Part shown: in pieces, positions 36,055 through 45,182 of the stretch
How the letters are laid out: each line of letters begins with the position of its first letter
How positions within the stretch are numbered: the stretch's first letter is position 1
Source: RGIG2945 sp045540355
GTDB lineage: Bacteria > Bacillota > Clostridia > Oscillospirales > Acutalibacteraceae
Reading direction: 5' to 3'
Assembly: GCA_045540355.1 (NCBI GenBank)
Contig: JAZQHB010000040.1
Location: 62,001 to 126,000, forward strand
Length of the DNA: 64,000 nt
Notes under the pieces: generated by a model
What the model was told of the DNA's origin: nothing
The model's database searches: none
Seen by the model: the letters and a program-made list of their open reading frames with translations, nothing else
Translations under genes and position numbers: made by a program

Positions 36055-38021
36055 CAGACATCACTTCCTTCTTCAATAGTCTTTGTTATCGAATATATTT
36101 TAGCCTCTCCAATGCCCTCAAAACGGATTTTAAATGTATCGCACCTCTTTGGTCGAATGGGGATTGAAAAGCTGTTGAGGCTGTTTCCTGAGAATGTGAA
36201 GACCTGTTCCCAATTCTTTGAAGAGTTGTACTGTATAAAGATATATACTCTTGAGCCTAAATCAAGTGACATTCTTACATTCAGCTTTGATATGTACTTT
36301 TTATCAGGTGATGAAGTTCCGATTGCTCCCGTTTCTGCCATCCACTTAACCGGCGAAGGATCTCTATTGCCGCTTCCGAACAAAGTTTTTATCTTTGTAT
36401 CATAGATTTCATCAGATTCACCGTCATTCAGTCCGATATAATAAAGCTCACCTCTGCAAGAACATATATCTTCAATCTGCGTTTTGTCTTCCTTATGCCA
36501 CAAACCTTTGGCCGTATCATACACAAAGAGATTATATGTATCGGAGCTGTCTTTCATTGAGATGTAATACTTATTACCATAAGCACAAGCGACAGCATCA
36601 CTATACGCTTCTTCACCAAGACAATAAGATATTTCCTGCGGTAATGAGCCGTCATAACAACATACTGCTGTTCGTGACTTGTAATATAACATCTCGTTGA
36701 CTATCGCAAGGCTTTTATGACAACCTTTCTGTACTCCTCGACAAGTGATAGTCTGTATCTGATAGTTTGACGGGAAATTACCGTAAACCTTGTGCATACA
36801 GTTCTCTTTGAAGAATATCGGATATCCCAAATGACTTATTGCACCGGTAAATACACCATCAGTACCGCAGGTCGCAGCATAACTATCCGTTGACAGACCC
36901 ATAAAACAATTCCAGTTTTTGAAATCACCAAGCTTTGAGGAATATATTTCGTTGACAACTACCGTCTTATATTCACCGTCAATGTAAGATTCCGTTGTAC
37001 CGTAGCGACATCCCCATAATCTGTTTTCTGATTCGGTGATGTAGTCTACATCAGGCATTGTTCTTTTTATCGTTATCGGTTTATCTTTTTGTATGTAACT
37101 GCCCGAAAATATACCGATAACCTTGATATAGCTTATATTATTTTCATCTACGCCCTTTTCCCATATCGCCATTGTACTGTTAAGGTCTGATAATTCGTCC
37201 GCAATTATTCCGCTTATACTTACCCCGTCATATTGCTCAAAATCAGCGAAATAATCTCCCGTACCCTCAAATGATATTTTTATATAGGTTGTAGGAACCA
37301 TAGACCATTCTTTCTGTGAAGAAGAATATTTTTTTAGTGAATAAGGTTTATCTGAAGTATCAAGCCACATCTCACCACCCTGCAACTCTTTTATTTCTGT
37401 ATTATCCGGATAATAGTCACTAACACCCGGGGCGGTTGCACTGCTGTATAAGTTATCGTAATCTTCATCAAGTCCGCAGAGTTCAAACCTCGTGATATAT
37501 TCACCGTTTGCATTTTGAGGTGTTGTTACTTCCGCTTCAACATCACCAAACTGCATATACTTTCCGTCTTTTACGGTATCAAATGAAGTGTTTACCCACT
37601 TTTTATCAATAATATTCCTGTCCTCGTCCCTTGTGATGATTATTACATATGCACCCATAGACATAATTGAGGAGTTTTTAATATCTGCTTTTTTCCCGGC
37701 TGTTGAGGTTATATTCTTTATCAATCCGTCTGTTCTGTAATTATTCAGATAAAACTCACCCGTACCGGTAGTTTCGTCAAGCTCAATGTATCCGAGACTG
37801 TCTTTTGATATAAGGCAGCACTTTCTGCCGCTTCTCGGTGTTTCATATAATCCTCTGTGAGCTCGGGGAGACAGGACAGGATAATGGTCTGATGTCAGGT
37901 TTTTCATATCATAGAATTCCGCTTCATTGATACGAAGATTATGATTGTAGCCTCTGAACACCTCAATAGTTTGTCTTGTTGAGTTGTATGGTTGTAATTC
38001 AGGTATATACATATTTCTCAC
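36054..38021 (-). CDS. Putative tail hub / DNA stabilisation protein
   Basis: A 655-residue beta-rich protein with no transmembrane segment. The N-terminus (IPELQPYNSTRQTIEVFRGYNHNLRINEAEFYDMKNLTSDHYPVL) and repeated loop-strand pattern (ENCMHKVYGNFPSNYQIQTITCRGVQKGCHKSLAIVNEMLYYKSRTAV) suggest a beta-propeller. Position after the head-tail connector and length fit the hub/stabilisation proteins of short-tailed phages (P22 gp10 type). This is by analogy; no signature is decisive. Confidence 0.65.
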   Translation of the reverse strand: MRNMYIPELQPYNSTRQTIEVFRGYNHNLRINEAEFYDMKNLTSDHYPVLSPRAHRGLYETPRSGRKCCLISKDSLGYIELDETTGTGEFYLNNYRTDGLIKNITSTAGKKADIKNSSIMSMGAYVIIITRDEDRNIIDKKWVNTSFDTVKDGKYMQFGDVEAEVTTPQNANGEYITRFELCGLDEDYDNLYSSATAPGVSDYYPDNTEIKELQGGEMWLDTSDKPYSLKKYSSSQKEWSMVPTTYIKISFEGTGDYFADFEQYDGVSISGIIADELSDLNSTMAIWEKGVDENNISYIKVIGIFSGSYIQKDKPITIKRTMPDVDYITESENRLWGCRYGTTESYIDGEYKTVVVNEIYSSKLGDFKNWNCFMGLSTDSYAATCGTDGVFTGAISHLGYPIFFKENCMHKVYGNFPSNYQIQTITCRGVQKGCHKSLAIVNEMLYYKSRTAVCCYDGSLPQEISYCLGEEAYSDAVACAYGNKYYISMKDSSDTYNLFVYDTAKGLWHKEDKTQIEDICSCRGELYYIGLNDGESDEIYDTKIKTLFGSGNRDPSPVKWMAETGAIGTSSPDKKYISKLNVRMSLDLGSRVYIFIQYNSSKNWEQVFTFSGNSLNSFSIPIRPKRCDTFKIRFEGIGEAKIYSITKTIEEGSDV

Positions 38022-38393
38022 CTACCCAAAATATTTGAACTTCTGCCCTTTCGGCAGATGTGTTCTGTTGTAGTATCTTTCAAATTCAGAATAAGCTGTA
38101 TTATACATAACCATAGCATTGTTATGCTTTTTTATTTCCTGGTTCCAATACTCTATCTTAACTTGTAACCAATAAATGTATATTGAATCATACGGCGAAG
38201 GAACAAGCAATTCTGCATCATTTGAGTTGGTATCATACCCGTTAAATTCAGAAATTGCCGCTTCTTCGTGCGTTGAAATTATATTCATAAATATTGCTGT
38301 ATCTAAATTTGATAGCCACTCAATTTTGGTTTCTGTTGAATAACTGTTAGGGTTTAAGGCATCCGCTTTGTTTATAGCTTCTATAACTTTCAT
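38022..38393 (-). CDS. Putative head-tail connector (gp4-like position)
   Basis: A 123-residue mainly helical protein (VIEAINKADALNPNSYSTETKIEWLSNLDTAIFMNII; YIYWLQVKIEYWNQEIKKHNNAMVMYNTAYSEFERYYN). Small helical proteins at this place between capsid and tail genes close the portal and join the tail. The ATG at 38393 follows AAAGGATG; an in-frame ATG at 38402 overlaps that site and is not used. Preceded by a terminator at 38407-38442. Confidence 0.68.
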   Translation of the reverse strand: MKVIEAINKADALNPNSYSTETKIEWLSNLDTAIFMNIISTHEEAAISEFNGYDTNSNDAELLVPSPYDSIYIYWLQVKIEYWNQEIKKHNNAMVMYNTAYSEFERYYNRTHLPKGQKFKYFG

Positions 38394-38406
38394 AATTCTC
38401 ATCCTT

Positions 38407-38442
38407 TTAAAAAAGGGACTGACTTAATTAAAAATCAGTCCC
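38407..38442 (-). terminator. Internal terminator between head and tail genes
   Basis: Minus strand stem GGGACTGA with TCAGTCCC around a 12-base loop, followed by a T-run. It probably lowers tail-gene expression relative to the capsid gene. Confidence 0.72.
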
Positions 38443-38460
38443 CGATTGTTTATTTAACTG

Positions 38461-38766
38461 TTAATTGCCCTCACCGAGAGAATTTTCGTATTCCATAGCA
38501 GTAATACGCATATCCTCGCTGTGCTGAAGAACCTCTGCAACATACGCAGGTACTTCTACTTCGACACCTCTTTTAATGAGCCATGTTTTGCCGTTAACAC
38601 CTACAAGGACATCATCCTGTTCAGACTTTGTAAAAGGCAATCTGATTTTTACCTTTTTGATTCTTTTTGCAGGTGTAGGTGTTGTTGCTTTTGTTTCCGT
38701 TCCGTTAGTTGCGTTTTCAGCAGGACTGTTGTCGACAACATTTACATTTGTATTTTCGTTAGACAT
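38461..38766 (-). CDS. Small head-region protein
   Basis: A 101-residue protein: a polar Asn/Thr/Pro-rich N-terminus (residues 1-35), a basic stretch (KRIKKVKIRLPF), and a beta segment (VLVGVNGKTWLIKRGVEVEVPAYVAEVLQHSE). Proteins with this last segment accompany N4-gp56-type capsids in other phages and may be head accessory proteins. No enzyme motif. It follows the capsid gene by 18 bases and ends at a terminator. Confidence 0.68.
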   Translation of the reverse strand: MSNENTNVNVVDNSPAENATNGTETKATTPTPAKRIKKVKIRLPFTKSEQDDVLVGVNGKTWLIKRGVEVEVPAYVAEVLQHSEDMRITAMEYENSLGEGN

Positions 38767-38784
38767 ATTATTACCTCCGATTTA

Positions 38785-39795
38785 TCAGTTTGCCTGTAAT
38801 TCTTCTGAGAACTTATTCATGCTCTCGACTCTCCAAATGTATGAAGGAATAAGGATTTCGGCAGTCTTCATACCTTTCCAACCGATTGAGCTTCTCTGAT
38901 CCAACGGGTCAGCAGTACCGGCAGAACCCTTAGGCTTGATGATTGTTTCAAGACCGCCGCCTGTGATTTCTGTCGTACCGTATGCATTAGCACCAAAGAA
39001 CAATGTACCGAAGATACCGCCCTCATAAATCTTTGCTTCAGAATTTTCAATAAATCTGACACCGCCGATTTTACCGATTTCACCTTCAAATATATTTTCA
39101 GGCTTTGCATACTTGCTCACATCAGTCCACAAGTTATCTGTCTTGATATCATGAGCAGCATACGGATGAATGATTGCGATATAACTGCCGTCAATCTTGG
39201 GTGCATTTGCCGCTTTAAGCAATGTAGCCATTGTCATTACAAGGTCAACGGTAAGTCTGCAATTTGCAGTCAAGTCACTTCTTGATGTAACGGCTGTACT
39301 GCCGTTAGGTGCATAATACACAAGGTTGCCCAGATGCAACTGATTTCTTGTAATTGTGTCAAGTGTAATACCTGCTTGCCTACCGAGCGCCTTTGTTGTT
39401 TCAACAATGGTGTTGTCGATAGCTGTAAGTTCAAGTACATCTGACAATACTACATAGTCACCATACTGTGATACTTCTGCTTCAATTGTGGTTACCTTGA
39501 TGTTTTTACCGTCGGGCGTTACACCTTCTGTAAGAGGTGCTGTTGCCTTGGGAAGTGATGCGAATTTTCGGAACTCAATTCTCTTTCCGCCGTTTTTGGG
39601 AATATCACGCTTCTGTGCGAACTGGTCATGAATAAGCATAGGACTTGCTTCATCAATAAGAGTCATATCGTAATATGTCTTATTTTCTGCAGAAAGTTCG
39701 GCACTACCGGTTGTGTTGGTGTTAAGTTCAGCAAAAAGCTGAAGATTCATTTCAGCAAAAAGCTGAATCATTGATAAAGATAATACTTTTTCCAT
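38785..39795 (-). CDS. Major capsid protein, N4-gp56 family
   Basis: This 336-residue protein forms the head shell. The core matches N4-gp56-type capsids: KTYYDMTLIDEASPMLIHDQFAQKRDIPKNGGKRIEFRKFASLP, then LTEGVTPDGKNIKVTTIEAEVSQYGDYVVLSDVLEL and a HPYAAHDIK motif. The N-terminus has two near-identical copies of (I/L)QLFAE (residues 10-15 and 18-23), resembling the Prp cleavage site of ribosomal protein L27; a Prp gene lies three genes upstream. ATG at 39795 after AAGGAG. Confidence 0.9.
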   Translation of the reverse strand: MEKVLSLSMIQLFAEMNLQLFAELNTNTTGSAELSAENKTYYDMTLIDEASPMLIHDQFAQKRDIPKNGGKRIEFRKFASLPKATAPLTEGVTPDGKNIKVTTIEAEVSQYGDYVVLSDVLELTAIDNTIVETTKALGRQAGITLDTITRNQLHLGNLVYYAPNGSTAVTSRSDLTANCRLTVDLVMTMATLLKAANAPKIDGSYIAIIHPYAAHDIKTDNLWTDVSKYAKPENIFEGEIGKIGGVRFIENSEAKIYEGGIFGTLFFGANAYGTTEITGGGLETIIKPKGSAGTADPLDQRSSIGWKGMKTAEILIPSYIWRVESMNKFSEELQAN

Positions 39796-39851
39796 TTGTT
39801 TTAAATCTCCTTAATAATAATTTTTTGTTTTCAGGAGATTACTCAAGCTTC

Positions 39852-40829
39852 TTATCCGAAGCTGATTTTCTCTCCTCTTGCGACTCGTCTTGCGATTTCT
39901 TCACGGTCTGCTTTGGTGAGCTGTGACACATCACTCTTTGTCATAGATGCACCCTGGGAGGCATTGCCGTTTTCAACAGGTCTTGTTCCGTTGGCCATAA
40001 TGTTATTTACAACCTTTTCTTCAACCGTTTTTGCCGTAAACTGCATAGCACCACGCATTAATTCATCATGATGAATTACTTCATAAGCTGTCTTCGGGTC
40101 TATATTGCTTTTGAGCAAACTCATGAACTGAGGATTTTTCATTTCAGTTCTCAAATCGAAGTTAGGATGTACCGCTTTAGCATCTTTTGACTGTTCAATC
40201 CATCTTGCGACATCTGCAGATGCTTTTTCGCGAGCCTGTTGCTCCGCTTTCTCTCTGTTGAGCACAGCGTTTTCACGCTGAATTTTTCGAATCTCTTTTA
40301 ATGTCTCCACCGACATTCCTTTTTTCATTGCTTCATCTTCCCAGTAGCTGTCATCTTCTTCTACAGCTTTTTTGAGAGCATCAATGTCAGTTGAGTCAAC
40401 ACCGTGTTTTTGACCAAGTAATTCAAGAATCGGAGTAAGTGCTTCCAACTTACTTTCTGTTTCTTTACTTGCCTTGAGCCTTTCCTTGACGATGTTTTGT
40501 ACCTTTGCATCATAAAGGTCTTTAAACTCACCTTTAATCATATTCTCAAAAGTGGTTTGTCTGTCCGGTGTAGGTTCTGTCGGTTCTTTTGTCTGCACAT
40601 CGGGGGCCTGTGCTTCGGGTTCTGCATCTGTCTGTATGCCGTATTTGACATCAGAAAGATTATTTTTTCCCTTTACTCCCTGTCGCGACACGGCGGCTGT
40701 CGCTGTTTCGCCCTTTGTTCCCGGTGTACCTGTGCCACCATCTCCCGTACCTGTGCCGATTCCCGAAGCTCCTGCTCCTTCACCAAACAACTGAAGATTT
40801 AAGTACATCGTTTTTTCTGTTTTTTTCAT
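39852..40829 (-). CDS. Scaffold/capsid assembly protein
   Basis: A 325-residue protein directly before the capsid gene. N-terminal LNLQLFGEG (residues 10-18) resembles a Prp cleavage motif. Then a Gly/Thr-rich disordered part, a long helical region (about 85-230, for example LKEIRKIQRENAVLNREKAEQQAREKA) and a basic tail (LTKADREEIARRVARGEKISFG), the layout of phage scaffolds that guide head assembly and are then removed. ATG at 40829 with AAAGGAA. Confidence 0.83.
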   Translation of the reverse strand: MKKTEKTMYLNLQLFGEGAGASGIGTGTGDGGTGTPGTKGETATAAVSRQGVKGKNNLSDVKYGIQTDAEPEAQAPDVQTKEPTEPTPDRQTTFENMIKGEFKDLYDAKVQNIVKERLKASKETESKLEALTPILELLGQKHGVDSTDIDALKKAVEEDDSYWEDEAMKKGMSVETLKEIRKIQRENAVLNREKAEQQAREKASADVARWIEQSKDAKAVHPNFDLRTEMKNPQFMSLLKSNIDPKTAYEVIHHDELMRGAMQFTAKTVEEKVVNNIMANGTRPVENGNASQGASMTKSDVSQLTKADREEIARRVARGEKISFG

Positions 40830-40839
40830 AATAAATTCC

Positions 40840-40887
40840 TTTCTGTCCTTAAAGCGGACGACACTGTTTCTGTCCGTTAAGTGGACG
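40840..40887 (-). repeat. Two tandem mini-hairpins before the scaffold gene
   Basis: Two 21-base units (40840-40860, 40867-40887) share TTTCTGTCC at one end and GGACG at the other; each can form a GTCC/GGAC stem with loop bases that differ. They lie in the leader of the scaffold gene, next to its ribosome site. Confidence 0.6.
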
Positions 40888-40900
40888 ATTCTTATTTATA

Positions 40901-41245
40901 TCAATCCACGCAAAAAGCTATGGAATTAATATACTGTGGATATTTGTGAGCAAGTAAGTCGTAACCTACCTCTGCAGTATGATATGAGAAAAATATTTCA
41001 TCTCTATACGCAGGAACAGGAATACACTTTATGATTGCATCTCCATCATTAAGTTCAATCTGCGGAGTTTCTTTAAGCTTTCCGGCTTTATCTGCATATG
41101 TAACAATCTGTGCAACCGTGTATGCCAATATTGAAGCAGCAGAACAAACTATATCTTTTCCGCTTTCTGCTTGACCTGCATGACCTTTCACTTTTAACGA
41201 AAATTCTCCGCTTTTTTTATCTTCTGTAAATCTGACATCAATCAT
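40901..41245 (-). CDS. prp: Prp-type ribosomal-processing cysteine protease, phage-encoded
   Basis: Prp is the cysteine protease that in Firmicutes removes the N-terminal extension of ribosomal protein L27. This 114-residue protein carries its signature GHAGQAESGKDIVCSAAS, with catalytic His22 and Cys34 in the same positions as S. aureus Prp. It is not beside L21/L27 genes here but between the portal and scaffold genes. Both the scaffold and capsid proteins start with L27-like LNLQ-x-F motifs, so a head-maturation role is likely (inference). ATG at 41245. Confidence 0.9.
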   Translation of the reverse strand: MIDVRFTEDKKSGEFSLKVKGHAGQAESGKDIVCSAASILAYTVAQIVTYADKAGKLKETPQIELNDGDAIIKCIPVPAYRDEIFFSYHTAEVGYDLLAHKYPQYINSIAFCVD

Positions 41246-41257
41246 TATTTAAACTCC

Positions 41258-43171
41258 TTACATTGGCTCTGTTGATTCTGCCACTCTTTGTCTTGCTTTT
41301 TTAGTGGTGGAAGCTTCAACTTCTTTAGCTTCACCACCTAAAGAATTATTGGATTCTGCAGTCTTTTCCGCTTCTTCCGGGTTTATCATACCTGTAAGTG
41401 AAGTCATTGGTGGATTAAGGCCGAACTGCATCATTAACTGTTGTGTGACTTCTGTTGTGCCTTTTTCTCGATCTACCATACGACCAAGCATTAACATCTG
41501 CTCCTGCATTGAAAGCAACTGCTGAAGCATTGTTCCGTTCTGCGATACTCGCTGCATTACAAAATTCTTGCGGTCAAAGTCCATCATTTCAAGACAAGCA
41601 AGAGCTTGGTCGGCTATCTGCGGATTGAAGAATCCTGCACCGAAAAACTGCAAAGCCATTTCATTCTGTGACATCTTGCTGTATGGTGACTGTTTCTGTG
41701 CTGTTATCTCTATATCGAACAACGGTACTCTGTATCCCATATCCTGTCCGAAATCATTTCCCTGCCATTGAGGCCTTATTCCTTGATTAGTATATTTGAT
41801 AAACTTTTCAGCACCGTTTTCTCCAAGTATTCTGAAATATCTCGGCATATCATAAAACTGTCTTATAAGCTCAATTATCATCACACATACCTTGCGGAAA
41901 GCTCTGTATGTTGCTTTATTGTTGTCTCTTGACAGTTTTGACCCTGCCTCCTGCATTGCTGCAATCGCTGATGCTGCTGTAACACCCGAGGTACCACCGG
42001 TTGATACATCTCTGTTGCCTGTTGTTTCCTTCATTTCGTCAATTTTGTTGTTCAGAATACTTACATAAATATCATTTAGTGGTGTTGAAGTAACCGGAAT
42101 GATAGTATCTTGTCCGAGCTTACCGTCAACATGGATTATATCTTTCGATAAATCAGAAAATTCTCCTTCATTTATGCCTCCGTTGGTACTGCTGAAATAC
42201 CTCGGTTGTGCATTAACAAGCATACTCTTCAATATCGCCTGATTGCCTCTGTCTATATAGGCTTGTGCATCCTTACTGATATCAATATACCCGAAACCTG
42301 CAGGTGTGCCTTTGACCTTATAAAGTGCATCAAATACAAACGGATACAAACCGTGATTATACAACCCTTTATCCTTAAACTTCTCTTCGTTTTCTGTTGC
42401 AAACAGTACTGTATCATTGACATACTTACAATAATGCAATACTGTCTTGCCGTTCTGAATTTTCTTGTAATACCAGTCAACAACCGCTGATTTCTTGTTG
42501 GTATCAACTGTATCATCGTGCATATACTTTGAAACTTCAAGAGAAGATCCGCCGAGCTTATTTAATAATTGCGGATATGTCGCCATCAGATTCTCGTTAT
42601 CCGCAAGCTCTACATGAAACAGATTTTTTGAGTTTTGTATATCGGTAATACCGGGTTCCCAAAAGAGATTTATAATATCTATTTCCTGAACAGATATATC
42701 TCCTAATCCGTTAAGCTTTGTTTTTTCCCAAAAAACTCCGTACACTCCAGTTCCATGCTTGACTTTACTGTTTATGACTTCGGAATATGTCTCCTCAAAA
42801 TCATTCTGCTCCAAAACAACAGGAACAATTGAAGATAGTGTTTCCGCTTCCGCTTTATCGTTTTCCTCTCTCGGAAGGATATTCGGTGACGGGAAGTTGT
42901 CCATTGCATCAGCGTGTTTATTTGCTATGCAGTTGAATAACCAAGCTGACGTCGGTTGAACATTTTGCTCTTTATCTCTCATACATTCCCAATGACGAAG
43001 CTTGTACCACTGCTCATTATCAATAATCCTTTTCTCAAGATTAGCTTTTCCCTTTTTATAATCAAGCAATGTCTGATGTGCTTTTCGGATTTCTTCAACA
43101 CCTATTGCCTTTTTAGTCGGTGCAGGTGCCGGTATAAATGTTGTCGGCTTCTGTTCTATGTTTTGTTCCAT
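41258..43171 (-). CDS. Portal protein (P22-like)
   Basis: The portal is the ring at one head vertex through which DNA is packed and ejected. The 637-residue length, N-terminal helical KRIIDNEQWYKLRHWE, the crown-stem pattern with WYYKKIQNGKTVLHYCKYVN and the VSTGGTSGVTAASAIAAMQEAGSKLSRDNNKATYRAF helix fit short-tailed-phage portals. It follows terL by three bases and precedes prp. Strong ribosome site AAGGAGA; ATG at 43171. Confidence 0.88.
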   Translation of the reverse strand: MEQNIEQKPTTFIPAPAPTKKAIGVEEIRKAHQTLLDYKKGKANLEKRIIDNEQWYKLRHWECMRDKEQNVQPTSAWLFNCIANKHADAMDNFPSPNILPREENDKAEAETLSSIVPVVLEQNDFEETYSEVINSKVKHGTGVYGVFWEKTKLNGLGDISVQEIDIINLFWEPGITDIQNSKNLFHVELADNENLMATYPQLLNKLGGSSLEVSKYMHDDTVDTNKKSAVVDWYYKKIQNGKTVLHYCKYVNDTVLFATENEEKFKDKGLYNHGLYPFVFDALYKVKGTPAGFGYIDISKDAQAYIDRGNQAILKSMLVNAQPRYFSSTNGGINEGEFSDLSKDIIHVDGKLGQDTIIPVTSTPLNDIYVSILNNKIDEMKETTGNRDVSTGGTSGVTAASAIAAMQEAGSKLSRDNNKATYRAFRKVCVMIIELIRQFYDMPRYFRILGENGAEKFIKYTNQGIRPQWQGNDFGQDMGYRVPLFDIEITAQKQSPYSKMSQNEMALQFFGAGFFNPQIADQALACLEMMDFDRKNFVMQRVSQNGTMLQQLLSMQEQMLMLGRMVDREKGTTEVTQQLMMQFGLNPPMTSLTGMINPEEAEKTAESNNSLGGEAKEVEASTTKKARQRVAESTEPM

Positions 43172-43174
43172 AAA

Positions 43175-44599
43175 TTAAATCTCCTTAATTGTCATCCTGG
43201 GTATCGGTGTAGGTGCGGTTATATTCTCTTTGGGTATATCTAAAAACAGATTTAACGGGTTCTCTGCATACTCATCAGGTGCTTGTGCAACCCTCGGACT
43301 TATAGGTCTGCTCATAAGGAAGTATCTAACTTCATCTGCTACATGGTCTTCACCGTCAGTATCGAGGTCCTCAGGCTTATGTTCGTCATATTGGAGCAGA
43401 GGAATTGTTCTGATAAATGCTTTGCAGTTATTGAATATATACATCATCGGGAATCCGTTTTCGTCAAATGCAAATCTGTAATGCATCTGCATCCATCCGG
43501 GGATTCTTTTGTGGTCTCCCGGTTGGAAATACACTTGATGCTTTGCCGCTACATCTGCTATTGATTCACCTGTCTCGGCATCCCATATAGCAGGGTCAGC
43601 TATTCCGATTATCCGCTTATTTTTAAGCCATCGGTGTTCTGTTTCAATTCGGTGTATCTCCGCAAATACTTTCGGCGGAGTCCACTTAACACCCTCATTT
43701 GCTGTCTTAGTGCATCCGTAAAGCTCCAATATTCTGTAAACTATTCCGTCATAGTCAACTGCCCACCAACCGCAGGAAAACGGCTTGTTATACCCCCAGT
43801 CGAATGAACGGTATATTTTCCAACCATCAGGTATTTCGAACGGATTTATAACATGTGTATTTACTCTGTCATCATAGTGTTCGGGTACATCTATGAAATC
43901 TTCAAAGAACTGTCCTTCGAATATATCCCAATTACCGTATAACCAAGCCTCTTTCAGCTTTGGAGGAAGTGCCTCCAGCTGTTTCATATAGTCAGGCTGT
44001 TCTTTCAAAAGTGCCTTGTTATCCGTTACTAAGGATTGAATAAAGCTGTATTCTTCTGCGTTTTCATAATCCGTGTATTTCTTGTCAATAAACAGTCTCT
44101 TAACCCAAACATGTCCAACTCCTCCGGGGTTACAGGTCAGATATACTCTTTTCGGAAAGTTATTTACACCACGCACACAAGCTACAAGTTTTTTATATTG
44201 CATTTCTGTAAACTGTGTTGCTTCATCGACGAACAAGATATCACATTCAGTTCCCTGGAACTTTTCGAGATCTTTTTCATTGCTGCAGTATCGAAATATA
44301 ATCTGTGAACCGTTCGGGAAATACATTCTCTTTTTTGAATCGTTAAAACGATAACTACCCTGCGGAAGCATTTCTTTGAACGGAATTATGTGGTTTGCTT
44401 CAAGCTCGGGGTAAGTTTTACGGACAATCATTATTTTTATTTCCGCAAAAGTAAAAGCTAAAAGTATTGACTTGACTCTTATACTCCAACTCTTTCCGCC
44501 GCCGCGTGCTCCGCCAAAAGCTATGTATTTATGCGTGTCAGCAAGAAACATTGCTTGTCTCGGATTCGGCTCAGGAATATTGATGTTTATCCCTGCCAT
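43175..44599 (-). CDS. terL: Terminase large subunit
   Basis: TerL is the ATP-driven packaging motor and DNA-cutting nuclease. The 474-residue protein shows Walker A GGARGGGKS (29-37), Walker B CDILFVDEATQ, the ATPase coupling motif VYLTCNPGG, and a C-terminal RNase H-like nuclease with SFDWGYNKPFSCGWWAV and IGIADPAIWD. It overlaps terS by 13 bases. Cohesive-end or headful packaging cannot be told from sequence. Confidence 0.95.
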   Translation of the reverse strand: MAGININIPEPNPRQAMFLADTHKYIAFGGARGGGKSWSIRVKSILLAFTFAEIKIMIVRKTYPELEANHIIPFKEMLPQGSYRFNDSKKRMYFPNGSQIIFRYCSNEKDLEKFQGTECDILFVDEATQFTEMQYKKLVACVRGVNNFPKRVYLTCNPGGVGHVWVKRLFIDKKYTDYENAEEYSFIQSLVTDNKALLKEQPDYMKQLEALPPKLKEAWLYGNWDIFEGQFFEDFIDVPEHYDDRVNTHVINPFEIPDGWKIYRSFDWGYNKPFSCGWWAVDYDGIVYRILELYGCTKTANEGVKWTPPKVFAEIHRIETEHRWLKNKRIIGIADPAIWDAETGESIADVAAKHQVYFQPGDHKRIPGWMQMHYRFAFDENGFPMMYIFNNCKAFIRTIPLLQYDEHKPEDLDTDGEDHVADEVRYFLMSRPISPRVAQAPDEYAENPLNLFLDIPKENITAPTPIPRMTIKEI

Positions 44600-45081
44600 T
44601 CTTCTGCTCCGCCCTCTATCTTAATTGTGATATTACTGCAAGTATCATCTTCTAACTGCTTCTTAAGATTTGCTATTCTTGCTTCCTGCTCAATCATATC
44701 TGCTTCAGGCTTCAAGCCGATAATATCTCGCAAATCTTTTAATGCTGATGTGTACTGTTTTATCTCCTGACCGGAAAGGTTCTTTTTTTCTTCAATCGAA
44801 CTTATTATTTTGTCTAACAGCTTAGTTGTTGCCTGTAAAATTTTCTCCGCATTTTTGGAGTTTTTCTTACTTACTTTCTTAATAATTTCTGTGTTCGATT
44901 TGTTCTCCGCTTGTGTTCTGAGTTCTACCCAGCCTTCATTTTTAGCAACTCTTTTGAGTGTACTCAACGGAACTTTGTACTTTTCAGTTAACTTTCTGTA
45001 GCTCGTTCCGCCTGATATATACTCAGCTTTCAGCTTGCTCCAATCAATCTTGCTCAAGTTACAGAAAGCTCCTTTCATCAT
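44587..45081 (-). CDS. terS: Terminase small subunit
   Basis: TerS recognises phage DNA for packaging. The 164-residue protein has an N-terminal helix-turn-helix (LKAEYISGGTSYRKLTEKYKVPLSTLKRVAKNEGW) and a C-terminal oligomerisation helix. The ATGATG at 45081/45078 overlaps the stop of an 11-codon leader ORF (45078-45113) that has AGGAGGGG before it, so the start is probably by coupling. A TTG at 45057 with AAGGAG is an alternative. Confidence 0.85.
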   Translation of the reverse strand: MMKGAFCNLSKIDWSKLKAEYISGGTSYRKLTEKYKVPLSTLKRVAKNEGWVELRTQAENKSNTEIIKKVSKKNSKNAEKILQATTKLLDKIISSIEEKKNLSGQEIKQYTSALKDLRDIIGLKPEADMIEQEARIANLKKQLEDDTCSNITIKIEGGAEEWQG

Positions 45082-45113
45082 TCTTTATTTCTCATTTTAC
45101 AACCTAAATTCAT
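45078..45113 (-). CDS. Possible 11-residue leader ORF before terS
   Basis: ATG at 45113 follows a strong AGGAGGGG site and encodes MNLGCKMRNKE, ending in a TGA that overlaps the terS ATG. The tight overlap suggests translational coupling rather than a functional peptide. Confidence 0.35.
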   Translation of the reverse strand: MNLGCKMRNKE

Positions 45114-45143
45114 ATATCCAAACCCCTCCTAAATTTAAAAAGA

Positions 45144-45167
45144 ACCACCGCATAAAAATGCAGTGGT
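45144..45167 (-). terminator. Terminator between early and packaging genes
   Basis: Stem ACCACCGCAT with ATGCAGTGGT (one mismatch) around AAAA, with a short T-run on the minus strand, just after the small Cys protein gene (45183-45401). Confidence 0.65.
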
Positions 45168-45182
45168 CTTTGGACACAATTT

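Noticed and set aside
39750..39795. Capsid start at the second or third ATG (39771 or 39750)
   Set aside because: No ribosome site before these; AAGGAG stands before 39795.
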